Source: Flavihumibacter fluvii
Lineage (GTDB): Bacteria > Bacteroidota > Bacteroidia > Chitinophagales > Chitinophagaceae
Assembly (NCBI RefSeq): GCF_018595675.2
Contig: NZ_CP092333.1
Location: forward strand, 4,116,001 to 4,180,000
DNA length: 64,000 nt
Reading direction: 5' to 3'
Made by a program: the position numbers and the translations under genes. How positions within the stretch are numbered: position 1 is the stretch's first letter; each line of letters starts with the position of its first letter. Shown here in pieces: positions 50,691 through 60,633 of the stretch. A model generated the notes under the pieces. The model worked only from the letters and a program-made list of their open reading frames with translations, was not told the DNA's origin and ran no database searches.

Positions 50691-51282
50691 CTTTGTAGAT
50701 TTGATTAGTATAAATTTAGGAATTCAGGGGTATTTTGAGCGTATGAAATACCTACGCTGCCCGGGACTTCAATTAATCGCCACTATTTTTTTGCAAAATT
50801 GCACATCTGGCCAACCTGACCAGCGAAAGCTATTCATCAAAAGCAAATTGTGAGAACGGCATTGATTCCATAATGAATACCGAAAAGATAGTGAGCGATG
50901 TCCTCATGGAATTGATCACCTCGCCGGTAAGCGTCAATAGTTTATTGCAGATAGCAGCTTTTCTTTTTATAAAGTTCAAATCCTCCATCACAGTACATGC
51001 CAGCGTTTTCTTTAGTCCAGCTGCTGACAGGCAGCTGATTTATTTTACCAGGTAAGGAAAATCGTCTGAAAATAACCGTCTTCATGTAACTAACTTTAAC
51101 GGGTGTATGATATTTGATTCTTTCCCGTTAAACGGCACGCTTAAACTTTAGTAGAAGATTGGTTAATGCTTGTCCTGAAGGTGGTCACGCGCTACTGTTA
51201 TAAGTATAGATAATATAAATACATCATGTGAATTGCCGGATTTTTGGTACCTTTAATAAGCATTCTAATACCCGATAGGCCT
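50691..51282. other. Intergenic region without a supported gene
   Basis: About 590 bases between divergent genes. The only items of note are a short + frame (50743-50853, with a lipoprotein-like start MKYLRCPGLQLIATIFLQNC that ends after 36 codons) and a hairpin at 51018-51037. A 60-codon frame at 50873-51055 has no recognisable features and contains the hairpin. The short lipoprotein-like start could be the remnant of a broken lipoprotein gene. The last part should contain the mltF promoter. Confidence 0.5.
51018..51037 (+). terminator. Hairpin followed by a T-rich stretch in an intergenic region
   Basis: CAGCTGC, a 6-base loop and GCAGCTG form a 7-bp perfect stem; ATTTATTTT follows on the + strand. 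It looks like an intrinsic terminator, but no supported + strand gene precedes it, which hints at a small or decayed transcript upstream. Confidence 0.45.
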
Positions 51283-52800
51283 ATGCTGCCTGCAAGAATA
51301 GCGATATCCTGCTTACTGATTATTTCACTGGGCATAGAAGGCTGCCTTCATGATAGTGATAAAGCTAAATCTGCTGCCTCAGATTCAGTAGAAGTTCCTG
51401 TTGTAGCACCTGTTGAAGATACTACCAGGTTCGCTTTTAATCCAGAAGATGAATTCCTGGGATTAGGTATATCACAGTTTGGTGACCTCGACAGCATGAT
51501 TTCTCGCAGAAAGATCAGGGCCCTGGTCCCCTATACGCATCTATACTATTACATTGATGGAAAGGCCCGTAAAGGCATTGCCTTTGAAGCATTGAACCAA
51601 TTTGAAAAATCTCTTAACGAGCAATTACATTTTAAACCTCACCAGGTACGGGTTATTTTTATCCCTGTCAATCGTAGCCAGGTAATACCACTTTTACGCG
51701 ATGGTTATGCAGACCTTGCCTATGCCGGTATCACGATCAATGAGGAACGGAAAAAACTGGTTGATTTCTCTACTCCATCCATTACAGGTCTTAAAGAGAT
51801 TATCGTTGGCGGTCCGGCATCGCCAAAACTTAACACCCTGGCTGACCTTGCCGGCCAGGAAATTTATCTGCATATCGGCAGTAGTTATGAGACCACTACT
51901 AAGAAGCTGAGCGATTCGCTGGTAAAGCTAGGCTTGAAGCCTATCAAAATTAGCGCTTTAGATCCTTACCTGGAATCTGAAGATATCCTGGAAATGGTTA
52001 ACGCAGGTGTTATTCCATTCTCGGCAACTGTTGAAGAGGTAGCCCGGTTATGGTTGAACGTCTTTGATAGTTTGGTGTTGTATGACAAGATTCCATTAGC
52101 CACCAATGTTTCTTACGGTGTAGTTTTCCGCAAGGGTTCCCCGAAATTAAAAGCAGCAACGGATAAGTTCATTACTCAAAATGCAAAGGGTACTTTACTG
52201 GGTAATATCCTGTACAGGAAGTATGCAAAAGATGTTAGTCTGCTTCCTGGCAGGCACAGCAAATACGCCATTGCGCAAGTGAAGGCACTTCAATCAACCT
52301 TCCAGAATTATGCCGACCGGTATCATATGGATTGGCTGCTTATGGTTGGGCAGGGATACCAGGAGTCGCAATTAAACCAGCAATTGGTGAGCCAGGCCGG
52401 CGCCGTTGGTATAATGCAGGTTTTGCCTACAACCGCAGCAGGTAAACCCATTAACATCAGTAATGTTAATACGGTTGATAACAATGTGCATGCTGGTGTA
52501 AAATATATGCGCTACCTGATCGACAGGTACTTTAATGACCCTGGTATTGATGTGCTGAATCGTCATTTGCTTGCCCTGGCGGCTTACAATTGCGGACCGG
52601 CAAGAGTAGCCCAAATGCGAAGGATGGCTATGGAAAAAGGCCTGAACCCAAACATTTGGTTTGATAATGTTGAAATAATTGCTGCCCGGGAGATTGGCCG
52701 GGAGACAGTAGATTATGTAAGCAACATTTATAAGTTTTATGCCTCCTATCGCGCTTTGAATTATTATGTTGCACAGCGTGGCAGAAAACTCATTCAATAA
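51283..52800 (+). CDS. mltF: Membrane-bound lytic murein transglycosylase F
   Basis: 505 residues from ATG 51283, giving a lipoprotein signal (LLIISLGIEGC). The N-terminal half is a type 3 solute-binding-like domain (LDSMISRRKIRALVPYTHLYYYIDGK, GYADLAYAGITINEERKKLVDFSTP). The C-terminal half is a lysozyme-like SLT domain with the catalytic Glu361 in GQGYQESQLNQ, then GIMQVLP and ALAAYNCGPARV. This is exactly the MltF architecture: peptidoglycan cleavage giving anhydromuropeptides, under control of the regulatory domain. Located in the outer membrane. Stand-alone gene. Confidence 0.93.
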   Translation: MLPARIAISCLLIISLGIEGCLHDSDKAKSAASDSVEVPVVAPVEDTTRFAFNPEDEFLGLGISQFGDLDSMISRRKIRALVPYTHLYYYIDGKARKGIAFEALNQFEKSLNEQLHFKPHQVRVIFIPVNRSQVIPLLRDGYADLAYAGITINEERKKLVDFSTPSITGLKEIIVGGPASPKLNTLADLAGQEIYLHIGSSYETTTKKLSDSLVKLGLKPIKISALDPYLESEDILEMVNAGVIPFSATVEEVARLWLNVFDSLVLYDKIPLATNVSYGVVFRKGSPKLKAATDKFITQNAKGTLLGNILYRKYAKDVSLLPGRHSKYAIAQVKALQSTFQNYADRYHMDWLLMVGQGYQESQLNQQLVSQAGAVGIMQVLPTTAAGKPINISNVNTVDNNVHAGVKYMRYLIDRYFNDPGIDVLNRHLLALAAYNCGPARVAQMRRMAMEKGLNPNIWFDNVEIIAAREIGRETVDYVSNIYKFYASYRALNYYVAQRGRKLIQ

Positions 52801-52835
52801 GCGGGTTAGAATTGTCATCTCGAAAAAAAGCATCA

Positions 52836-53810
52836 TTATGGCTTAATAAAATAAGAAACCATTTCACCATTCGTCAACGCTCTAGATTCCCCATTGGTAA
52901 GATTATATAATATACAATTGAACCGCGTTTTCACTTTTACATAATAATTCCCGGCAGTATTATGTCCATCTTCAATACCTACAATTGTAAATGAACTTCC
53001 TTCCTGGTTGCCTGGTCCATCGCGCGTACCCCATACGTCCCCGCCGGTTTCTGCCCAGTACAATAAAATACCCGGCGTCATGTCTGTTATATTACAGGAA
53101 CCCGGACTAACATATGCATAGGCCCCCGGTGTAAAAAAGTTTTTAAAGTCGGCCTCCGTGCTGCCATAATAATTGTACAGGTAGTTTTTTTGCAGGGAAA
53201 CAACACCCGGACCAGGTATGGATGGATAAGTGCCGCCTACCAGGAAACTCGCAAAGCTCGCAGTGTCACCACCCCCATAGCCATAGGGTATATCATCCGG
53301 ACCGGGCAATGCTGCATCAAAATTATATGCCACGCCGCCGATGGTTGCTTTGAAATAGGATGTTTGTTCAACTGCTTCCTCTGCTACATCCTGCTTCAGG
53401 ACACTGATAAGAAAAGTTACGGCTGAGGTGTCTGTCAATGCAAACCGGTAATTCCCCGGCGACAGCGGAGTGCCTGCTCCGTTTAATACGATGTTCTGTT
53501 TACCTGTATTGGAGATATTACCGCTGCCGGAAAAAGAAAAACCATTCACCGTAGTTGTACTGAATGCCCATTGCCCGGCTTGTATAACATCTACTTCTAC
53601 GCTAACCGTTTCATTTGCTGTGAGTGCAATGTTTTGCCGGTATTGGCCATGAAGGGTAATAGCAGCACAATCGGTTTCGGTTATGGCAATGTTGAATACA
53701 GCAGTCGGATTACCAACCGCTTTTCCTTCATAGGAATAATCTTTCGCGCAACCCAAAACCAAACAAATAGAAAGACTGACAATTACATTTCCGGGGAACT
53801 TAATTTTCAT
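52836..53810 (-). CDS. Orphan lipoprotein of unknown function
   Basis: 324 residues. Lipobox LVLGC near residue 21. Beta-rich domain first (NPTAVFNIAITETDCAAITLHGQYRQNIALTANETVSVEV), like an immunoglobulin-type or carbohydrate-binding fold, then an aromatic/Gly-rich part (IPYGYGGGDTASFASF) and a final beta part with single Cys. No family recognised. The gene stands alone, convergent with mltF and divergent from the RND operon. Confidence 0.72.
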   Translation of the reverse strand: MKIKFPGNVIVSLSICLVLGCAKDYSYEGKAVGNPTAVFNIAITETDCAAITLHGQYRQNIALTANETVSVEVDVIQAGQWAFSTTTVNGFSFSGSGNISNTGKQNIVLNGAGTPLSPGNYRFALTDTSAVTFLISVLKQDVAEEAVEQTSYFKATIGGVAYNFDAALPGPDDIPYGYGGGDTASFASFLVGGTYPSIPGPGVVSLQKNYLYNYYGSTEADFKNFFTPGAYAYVSPGSCNITDMTPGILLYWAETGGDVWGTRDGPGNQEGSSFTIVGIEDGHNTAGNYYVKVKTRFNCILYNLTNGESRALTNGEMVSYFIKP

Positions 53811-54041
53811 TCAGATAGATTATAGGATAAGGTCAAAGTACAGGAATAACCTCAACTGCACAATTTATTCGCCATTTACAGGGTAGCTGTTTTTTCGATA
53901 ACCCCCTCAAGATAAGTTGATTGGCTTCCATACAAACAACTGGTATTCCTTGCCGCACTTTTTGCAGTACTATTGCGCGTTACACCACTACAATTACTGC
54001 TTTGCGTTATACCAATTTCCAGATAATACACTTTTAAAGAA

Positions 54042-54049
54042 TAAATTTG
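54042..54049 (+). promoter_or_regulatory. Candidate -7 box of the RND efflux operon
   Basis: TAAATTTG matches the TAnnTTTG consensus and lies 49 bases before the adaptor ATG at 54098. A TTG at the usual distance upstream is not clear, so confidence is limited. Confidence 0.4.
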
Positions 54050-54097
54050 TATTTCGGTCCGGATCGATCGACCGCATGGCAACCAATGACAATTTCA

Positions 54098-55270
54098 ATG
54101 AAACAAAACAAACCTTATTCTTTCCATTATTCCGTAATGGCAATAGTTGCTTCCATCATCCTGTATTCCTGCGGCAATATTTCACAACCTGAAACTGCCG
54201 CAGCACCGGAAGTACAGGCCTATCCCGTATTCAAGCTCGCAGCAAAAGACGCTACCCTGGCCACCGATTACCCCGCCAACCTGCAGGGCATACAGAACAT
54301 CGAGATCCGGCCCAAGATCGACGGCTTCATCGAAGCGATTTATATCGATGAAGGCGCTACCGTGAAAAAGGGACAATTGCTCTTCCGCATCAGGGCCCCG
54401 CAATACCAGCAGGACCTGAACACAGCGGCGGCGGCAATCAACAGCGCTGAAGCCGACCTGAACGTGGCTGAATTGCAGGTGCAAAAAACAAGGACCCTGG
54501 TGGAAAAAGATATCATCAGCAAATTCGAACTCCAGTCCGCGGAAAATAACCTCAAAGTGCGGAAGTCCGCCCTGGCCCAGGCGCAGGCGAATTATGCCAA
54601 CGCTAAAACCAACCTGGGCTATACCACCATCACCAGCCCGGTGAATGGTATGGTGGGTGCCCTGCCGTATAAGCTGGGCAGCCTGGTGGGCAGCACCACG
54701 CCCATGCCATTGACCACCATTTCCAATATCAGCAAGGTCTACGCGTATTTCTCCATGAACGAAAAACAGTTGCTTGAATTCTCCAAGCAGTACCTAGGCA
54801 GTACCATCGAAGAAAAACTGAACCAGTTGCCGCCCGTTGACCTGATCTTATCCGATGGCACCACTTACCCGGAGAAAGGAAAAGTGGAAACCATCAGCGG
54901 CTTCATCAATTCCCAGACCGGTACGGCCAGCTTCCGCGCCAGTTTCCCCAACCCGCTGGCCCTGATCCGCAGCGGTGGCAGTGCCCTGGTAAGGATGCCC
55001 GTTTTCCTGAAGAATGCTGTGGTCATTCCGCAAAAATCTACCTATGAATTACAGGGCAAGCACTTTGTATACCTGGTGCAGGACAGCGGGAAAGTGACCA
55101 GTACGGAAATTGGCATCATGGATAAAAGCGTCGGCCAGTATTATGTCGTTACCGGTGGACTGAAACCCGGGGAAACCCTTGTGCTGGAAAGCGCCGCACC
55201 CCTTCCCGATGGCACCCGTATCAAGCCCGATCTGCAACCCGAAGACAAAGTGTACGGAAACCTGAAATAG
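54098..55270 (+). CDS. RND efflux periplasmic adaptor (membrane fusion protein), lipoprotein
   Basis: 390 residues from ATG 54098; ATG 54086 is an alternative. Lipobox ASIILYSC. The lipoyl-like half-motif IRPKIDGFIEAIYIDEGATVKKGQLLFRI and its second half GYTTITSPVNGMVGALPYKLGSLV flank a helical hairpin rich in Ala/Glu (EADLNVAELQVQKTRTLVEKDIISKFELQSAENNL). The beta-barrel and membrane-proximal domain follow. AcrA/MexA family: links inner-membrane pump and outer-membrane channel. First gene of a three-gene operon; the pump gene starts 19 bases downstream. Confidence 0.94.
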   Translation: MKQNKPYSFHYSVMAIVASIILYSCGNISQPETAAAPEVQAYPVFKLAAKDATLATDYPANLQGIQNIEIRPKIDGFIEAIYIDEGATVKKGQLLFRIRAPQYQQDLNTAAAAINSAEADLNVAELQVQKTRTLVEKDIISKFELQSAENNLKVRKSALAQAQANYANAKTNLGYTTITSPVNGMVGALPYKLGSLVGSTTPMPLTTISNISKVYAYFSMNEKQLLEFSKQYLGSTIEEKLNQLPPVDLILSDGTTYPEKGKVETISGFINSQTGTASFRASFPNPLALIRSGGSALVRMPVFLKNAVVIPQKSTYELQGKHFVYLVQDSGKVTSTEIGIMDKSVGQYYVVTGGLKPGETLVLESAAPLPDGTRIKPDLQPEDKVYGNLK

Positions 55271-55289
55271 CTAAGAACCAATACGCAAC

Positions 55290-58200
55290 ATGCTTAAGAC
55301 ATTTATTGAAAGGCCGGTATTATCTACGGTAATATCGGTGATACTGGTTTTATTGGGCATCATTGGCCTGGTCACCCTGCCCATAACCCAATACCCGGAA
55401 ATTGCCCCGCCTACCGTACAGGTATCGGCCAACTACCAGGGCGCCAATGCCGATGTGGTGCTGAATAGTGTTATCGTCCCGCTCGAAGAAGCGATCAACG
55501 GTGTGGAGAACATGACCTACATGACCTCCAGCGCCGGTAATGATGGCTCTGCCCGGATCACCATTTTTTTTAAGCAGGGCATCAATCCCGACCTCGCTGC
55601 GGTGAATGTGCAGAACCGCGTATCCCGCGCTATCCCGCTCCTGCCTGCCGAAGTTACCCGCGCCGGTGTTACCACCAGCAAACAGCAAAGCAGCATGGTG
55701 ATGGTATTCGGACTGAAGAGTACCAACAAATCCTTCGACGGGATTTTCCTGCAGAACTATGCCAATATCAACCTGCTGCCCATGGTCAAAAGGGTGAACG
55801 GCGTAGGTGAGGCGATGGCTTTCGGCGTGCAGGATTATTCCATGCGCATCTGGCTGAAACCCGATGCCATGGCGGCGTACGGACTGGTGCCGGAAGATAT
55901 CAATACCGCCCTTGCCGAACAGAATATTGAAGCCGCGCCCGGTAAGATCGGGGAAAACAGCAACCAGTCTTTCCAGTATGTGCTTAAATACAAAGGCCGG
56001 CTGAAGAAGCCGGTGGAATATGAGAATATTGTGATCAAGAGCACCACGAACGGTGAACTCCTGCACCTGAAAGATGTTGCCCGCATTGAACTGGGGTCTT
56101 TATCTTATTCGGTGACCTCCGAAACAGACAGCCTGCCCTCCATTGTGATGGCCGTTTTCCAGGCGGCCGGGTCCAATGCCCACGAGATGATCAAGCAGGT
56201 GGAAGCCACGATCGAAACGGCGTCTAAAACCTTCCCGCCCGGTGTGGAATACACCATGATTTTTACGGCCAATGAATTTCTGGATGTATCTATCAGCCAG
56301 GTGATCATTACGCTGATTGAAGCCTTCATCCTGGTTTTTATTGTGGTATTCATATTCCTGCAGGACCTGCGCTCTACTTTGATTCCGGCTATCGCCGTAC
56401 CTGTAGCGATCATAGGCACATTTTTCTTCCTGAAGCTCTTTGGCTTTACGATCAACCTGCTCACCCTCTTCGCCCTGGTACTCGCCATTGGTATCGTGGT
56501 AGATGATGCCATCGTGGTGGTGGAGGCCGTCCATGCAAAACTGGACAATGATGTGAGTTCAGCGAAATCGGCCACACTGCAGGCCATGAATGAGATCAGC
56601 GGCGCCGTAATCTCCATCACGCTGGTGATGGCGGCGGTATTTATCCCGGTTACTTTTATCAGCGGCTCGGTGGGTGTTTTTTATAAACAGTTCGGGTTAA
56701 CCCTGGCCGTGGCCATTATCATATCTGCCGTAAATGCGTTAACGCTGAGTCCGGCCTTGTGTGCCATCCTGTTGAAACCGCATCACGAAAACAGTTTACG
56801 GCATGGCGTTATGCATCGGTTTTATGCGGCATTCAATGCCGGGTTTAATGCTACAACGGGCAGGTACAAACGCTCGGTGCAGTTCTTATCCCGCAGGAAA
56901 TGGATCGCGCTGGCTGGCATTGCTGCATTTTCCGGTTTGCTGTGGTTCTTGTTGAAAACGACCCCTGGTGGTTTTGTGCCCAATGAAGACCAGAGTTTTA
57001 TCATGGCCGATATCTCCCTGCCGCCCGCAGCTTCCCTGGAGCGTACCGATGCCATCATTAAGCAGGTGGTGGAAATTGCGCGGAGTATGCCGGAGATGGA
57101 ATCCGTTACCAGTTTAGCCGGCTCGGGTATCCTTAGCGGCGGCAATGGCGGATCTTACGGCGCTTTGTTTATGGAATTAAAAACCTGGAAAGACCGGGCT
57201 GGCAAGGAGCATTCTGTGGATGCGGTGATCACCAGGCTATTTGAAAAGACAGCCGCCATTAAAGGCGCTAATATTTTGTTCTTTGCCCCGCCCACCCTCG
57301 AAGGCTTTGGTAATACGAGTGGATTTGAAATTCAGTTGCAGGATAAATCCGGGGGCGACCTCACTAAATTCTCGGAAGTGAATAACCAGTTCCTGGCTGC
57401 CCTGAATAAGCGGCCCGAAATCCAATATGGTACCAGTTTCTTCAACATCAATTTCCCGCAATACGAAATTGATGTGAACGTACCGAAGTGTAAGGAATTG
57501 AATGTTGCGCCAAGCGATGTACTCAACACTTTACAAGGCTATTACGGCGGGTTGTATGCGTCCAACTTCAACCAGTTCGGGAAGCAATACAGGGTGATGG
57601 TGCAGGCCGATGCCGCCTACCGCGGTACCACCGAAAGCCTCAATAATATTTTCGTCCGCACGAAGAATAATGTGATGGCGCCGGTGTCGGAGCTGATTAC
57701 CCTGAAGCGGGTATACGGACCGGAATTTATCAATCGCTTTAACCTCTTTACTGCCATTTCTGTTTCAGGCGCACCAAATCCGGGTTTCAGTTCCGGTGAT
57801 GCCATCAACGCCGTAAAGGCCGTTGCTGCGCAGACCTTACCCCAGGGCTATGGCTATGAGTTCTCCGGATTAAGCCGCGAAGAAATTTCGAGCGGCAGCC
57901 AGACTGTCCTGATCTTTTTGCTCTGCCTGGTATTTGTGTATTTTTTGTTGAGTGCGCAGTATGAAAGCTATATCCTGCCATTCGCTGTTTTGTTGTCATT
58001 GCCCATCGGATTGGCTGGCGCATTCGTGTTTGCGTACTTCTTTGGTATCCAGAATAACATTTACCTGCAGATCACCCTCATCATGCTCATCGGGCTGCTG
58101 GCAAAAAATGGTATCCTGATCGTGGAGTTTGCGGTCAACCGGAGGGAGCAGGGTGCAACCATTATGCAGTCGGCCATCGATGGTGCCGTAGCCCGTTTGC

Positions 58201-58415
58201 GTCCGATCCTGATGACTTCCTTTGCCTTTATTTTTGGTCTGATGCCCCTGATGTTTTCAACCGGCGCGGGCGCCAATGGTAACCGGTCCATCGGAACCGG
58301 TGCAGTGGGCGGCATGCTGATCGGGACGCTGTTTGGTGTTTTCGTGATCCCGGTATTGTTTATCATTTTCCAAACCCTGCAGGAACGCATCAGCAGTAAA
58401 AAGAAGAGCGTTTAA
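55290..58415 (+). CDS. RND-family multidrug efflux pump (HAE1, AcrB-like)
   Basis: 1041 residues, the normal length of AcrB-like transporters. It starts MLKTFIERPVLSTVISVILVLLGIIGL and has the two large periplasmic loops between helices 1-2 and 7-8. Proton relay residues are in LAIGIVVDDAIVVVEAVHA, and the family motifs PITQYPEIAPPTVQVSANYQGA and TSFAFIFGLMPLMFSTGAGANG are intact. It exports hydrophobic compounds or drugs in exchange for protons, together with the adaptor and outer-membrane factor genes on either side. Confidence 0.96.
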   Translation: MLKTFIERPVLSTVISVILVLLGIIGLVTLPITQYPEIAPPTVQVSANYQGANADVVLNSVIVPLEEAINGVENMTYMTSSAGNDGSARITIFFKQGINPDLAAVNVQNRVSRAIPLLPAEVTRAGVTTSKQQSSMVMVFGLKSTNKSFDGIFLQNYANINLLPMVKRVNGVGEAMAFGVQDYSMRIWLKPDAMAAYGLVPEDINTALAEQNIEAAPGKIGENSNQSFQYVLKYKGRLKKPVEYENIVIKSTTNGELLHLKDVARIELGSLSYSVTSETDSLPSIVMAVFQAAGSNAHEMIKQVEATIETASKTFPPGVEYTMIFTANEFLDVSISQVIITLIEAFILVFIVVFIFLQDLRSTLIPAIAVPVAIIGTFFFLKLFGFTINLLTLFALVLAIGIVVDDAIVVVEAVHAKLDNDVSSAKSATLQAMNEISGAVISITLVMAAVFIPVTFISGSVGVFYKQFGLTLAVAIIISAVNALTLSPALCAILLKPHHENSLRHGVMHRFYAAFNAGFNATTGRYKRSVQFLSRRKWIALAGIAAFSGLLWFLLKTTPGGFVPNEDQSFIMADISLPPAASLERTDAIIKQVVEIARSMPEMESVTSLAGSGILSGGNGGSYGALFMELKTWKDRAGKEHSVDAVITRLFEKTAAIKGANILFFAPPTLEGFGNTSGFEIQLQDKSGGDLTKFSEVNNQFLAALNKRPEIQYGTSFFNINFPQYEIDVNVPKCKELNVAPSDVLNTLQGYYGGLYASNFNQFGKQYRVMVQADAAYRGTTESLNNIFVRTKNNVMAPVSELITLKRVYGPEFINRFNLFTAISVSGAPNPGFSSGDAINAVKAVAAQTLPQGYGYEFSGLSREEISSGSQTVLIFLLCLVFVYFLLSAQYESYILPFAVLLSLPIGLAGAFVFAYFFGIQNNIYLQITLIMLIGLLAKNGILIVEFAVNRREQGATIMQSAIDGAVARLRPILMTSFAFIFGLMPLMFSTGAGANGNRSIGTGAVGGMLIGTLFGVFVIPVLFIIFQTLQERISSKKKSV

Positions 58416-58437
58416 CTATTATCTAAAAGACCTTGAC

Positions 58438-59877
58438 ATGACGCTTAAACATAAAGAATTAGTCCTGGTAATGCTATTGGGCGCCTTTTTATATACTTCC
58501 TGCGTGACCCAAAAATTCCAGGAACCCGGCATGGCCGTAAGCGGACAATTGTACCGGGATACGGTAGTGACCGATAGCGCATCTTTCGCCACGGTAAATT
58601 TCACCCGCTTATTTACCGATACGGTTTTACAAAACCTCATCACGGCCGGCATTAATGAAAACCTCGACCTGAAGAAAGCCATGCAGCGGATGACCATGGC
58701 CCAGGAGAATGTACAGCAGGCCAAGGCAGATTTTTTCCCTTCCCTCCAGGGCAATGCCCGGGCAAATAGCAGCAAACAATCTATTGCGGCGTTGAACCTG
58801 CCGCCGGATTTTATCGGGACTTTCCCCCTGGCCATCACCACCTTCCAGGCCAGCATCAGTTCAAGCTGGGAAGCCGATATCTGGGGAAAATTGAAAAGCA
58901 CGAAAAGGGTGGCAGTTGCGAATTTCCTGCAATCTGATGCAGCCCGGCGGGCCATCCAGACCCAACTGGTGGCGGATATAGCCGGGTATTATTTCCAGTT
59001 GCTTTCTTTAGATGAGCAGCTCAGGATCACGGAGCAAACACTCATTAACCGGAAGAAGGAAATGGAAACGATGAAGGTCCTGAAAGAAGCGGCCATAGTC
59101 ACCGGTGCTGCCGTGGTGCAAAGTGAAGCCAATCGTTATGCAGCAGAAGTACTCATTCCCGATATCAAGCGGTTGATCCGCGAAACAGAAAACGCCCTGA
59201 GTATTTTAATTGCCAGGGCACCGGGGTCCATTAACCGCAGCTCTATGGGCGAGCAGCATTTCAGCGAAGACCTGCGTACCGGCGTGCCTTCCCAATTATT
59301 AACCAACCGTCCGGATGTTCAGCAGGCAGCATTCGCCTTCAGGGCTGCATTTGAAAATACCAATGTAGCCCGGACCTACTTTTATCCGCAATTGACTATC
59401 ACTGCGGAAGGCGGGCTGTCAACCCTTAAGATCCAGGACTTTTTTAACCGGTCGGTATTTTACAATATCATCGGTGGCTTGACCCAGCCGATCTTCAACA
59501 AGCGACTCAATAAAACAAGGCTGAATATTGCAAAAGCCCAGCAGCAGGAAGCGTATTATGTTTACCAGAAGTCCCTCCTGCAAGCCGGGGCTGAAGTATC
59601 CAATGCCTTATACGCGTATAAGGCTGCGCAGGAAAAGCAATACAGCAGGGCCTTCCAGTTGCAGGCGTTGGAAAAATCGGTTGATTATACCAGGGAGTTA
59701 TTGCAGTTCAGTTCAGCCACCAATTATACCGACGTCCTTACATCCGAGCAATCCTTACTGGCTGCCCAGCTTGGCAGCGTAAACGACCGCCTGCAACAAA
59801 TGCAGGCCGTTGTTAACCTATATAAGGCCCTTGGAGGCGGCTGGCAGGATGGCGGAACAGAAAGCATAAAGGAATAA
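58438..59877 (+). CDS. RND efflux outer-membrane factor (TolC/NodT-type lipoprotein)
   Basis: 479 residues. Lipobox LYTSC near residue 22. Two structurally repeated OEP domains with long helical hairpins, e.g. NLDLKKAMQRMTMAQENVQQAKADFFPSL and the second-half counterpart FENTNVARTYFYPQLTITAEGG, and the family's motif SWEADIWGKLKS. It forms the trimeric exit channel through the outer membrane. Start 22 bases after the pump stop; last gene of the operon. Confidence 0.95.
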   Translation: MTLKHKELVLVMLLGAFLYTSCVTQKFQEPGMAVSGQLYRDTVVTDSASFATVNFTRLFTDTVLQNLITAGINENLDLKKAMQRMTMAQENVQQAKADFFPSLQGNARANSSKQSIAALNLPPDFIGTFPLAITTFQASISSSWEADIWGKLKSTKRVAVANFLQSDAARRAIQTQLVADIAGYYFQLLSLDEQLRITEQTLINRKKEMETMKVLKEAAIVTGAAVVQSEANRYAAEVLIPDIKRLIRETENALSILIARAPGSINRSSMGEQHFSEDLRTGVPSQLLTNRPDVQQAAFAFRAAFENTNVARTYFYPQLTITAEGGLSTLKIQDFFNRSVFYNIIGGLTQPIFNKRLNKTRLNIAKAQQQEAYYVYQKSLLQAGAEVSNALYAYKAAQEKQYSRAFQLQALEKSVDYTRELLQFSSATNYTDVLTSEQSLLAAQLGSVNDRLQQMQAVVNLYKALGGGWQDGGTESIKE

Positions 59878-59885
59878 GGATACAG

Positions 59886-59914
59886 GCGCTTATAAACAGG
59901 CTATAATCGCTTTT
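59886..59914 (+). terminator. Imperfect hairpin plus T4 after the efflux operon
   Basis: GCGCTTATA (59886-59894) can pair with TATAATCGC (59902-59910) with one mismatch and is followed by TTTT. It begins 9 bases after the operon stop and overlaps the last codons of the convergent cutC gene. Confidence 0.45.
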
Positions 59915-60612
59915 AATGCCATTTCATCCGGTACATACACGTTTCCGAAATCAAGCACATTCGGATTAGCAAAACTCATGGGATTTTTTGTTGCTTTCCT
60001 TACAGAACCATGGTATTCTTTTGCACCCGATTCGGCCATTAACTGTTTGATATTTGCAGCCGTAATTCCTGCCCCAGGCATGATGATGATCCGGTTGCCT
60101 GCCATCTGGACCAGCTTCCCCAGCAACTCGCCTGCCTCTGGTGCCCCCCTTTTTTGCCCTGAGGTCAATACACGTTCACAGCCTGCTGCAATGAGGTCTT
60201 CCAGGGCTTTGAAAGGATCGGGGGTAGCGTCAAATGCCCGGTTACAGGTTACACCCATGGGATATGCCCATTCAACAAATTGTTTCAGTTGATCAATATC
60301 AATTTCACCGTTGATTTTCTGAGCGCCAATCGAAATGCCATCGCAGCCTAATTCCTTGCATACGGCTATATCTGATTGGATAACGGCCAGTTCATCTTCC
60401 GTGTAATAATAGTTGCCGCACCTTGGCCGTATAATGGGATATAATTTTATGGATACCCTTTCCCTTGCCCGCCTGATCTGCCCATAACTAGGTGTGGTTC
60501 CGCCCTCAACGGGGTTTTCGCATAACTCCACCCGGTAGGCGCCACAATTTTCTGCAATGATGCAGGACTGTACATTAAAAACGCAAACCTCGAACCTTGC
60601 TTTTTCAGCCAT
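59890..60612 (-). CDS. cutC: CutC-family (copper homeostasis) protein
   Basis: 240 residues, no signal peptide. CutC TIM-barrel motifs are present: FEVCVFNVQSCIIAENCGAYRVELCENPVEGGTTPSYG at the start, IRPRCGNYYYTEDELAVIQSDI in the second strand region, VTCNRAFDATPDPFKALEDLI, and RVLTSGQKRGAPEAGELLGKLVQMAG with IMPGAGI. The protein is cytoplasmic and was linked to copper tolerance in E. coli, although a direct metal role is disputed. It starts 21 bases from the end of the stress-protein gene on the same strand. Confidence 0.95.
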   Translation of the reverse strand: MAEKARFEVCVFNVQSCIIAENCGAYRVELCENPVEGGTTPSYGQIRRARERVSIKLYPIIRPRCGNYYYTEDELAVIQSDIAVCKELGCDGISIGAQKINGEIDIDQLKQFVEWAYPMGVTCNRAFDATPDPFKALEDLIAAGCERVLTSGQKRGAPEAGELLGKLVQMAGNRIIIMPGAGITAANIKQLMAESGAKEYHGSVRKATKNPMSFANPNVLDFGNVYVPDEMALKAIIACL

Positions 60613-60633
60613 GATGTATTTTTATTGCTTTGG

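Noticed and set aside
50873-51055. 60-codon frame in the intergenic region before mltF
   Set aside because: No motif, no conserved look, and a terminator-like hairpin lies inside it.
55350-56066. 238-codon open frame on the minus strand inside the RND pump gene
   Set aside because: It lies wholly within the well-supported pump gene, is rich in His/Gly/Arg from complementary codons, and has no recognisable motif.
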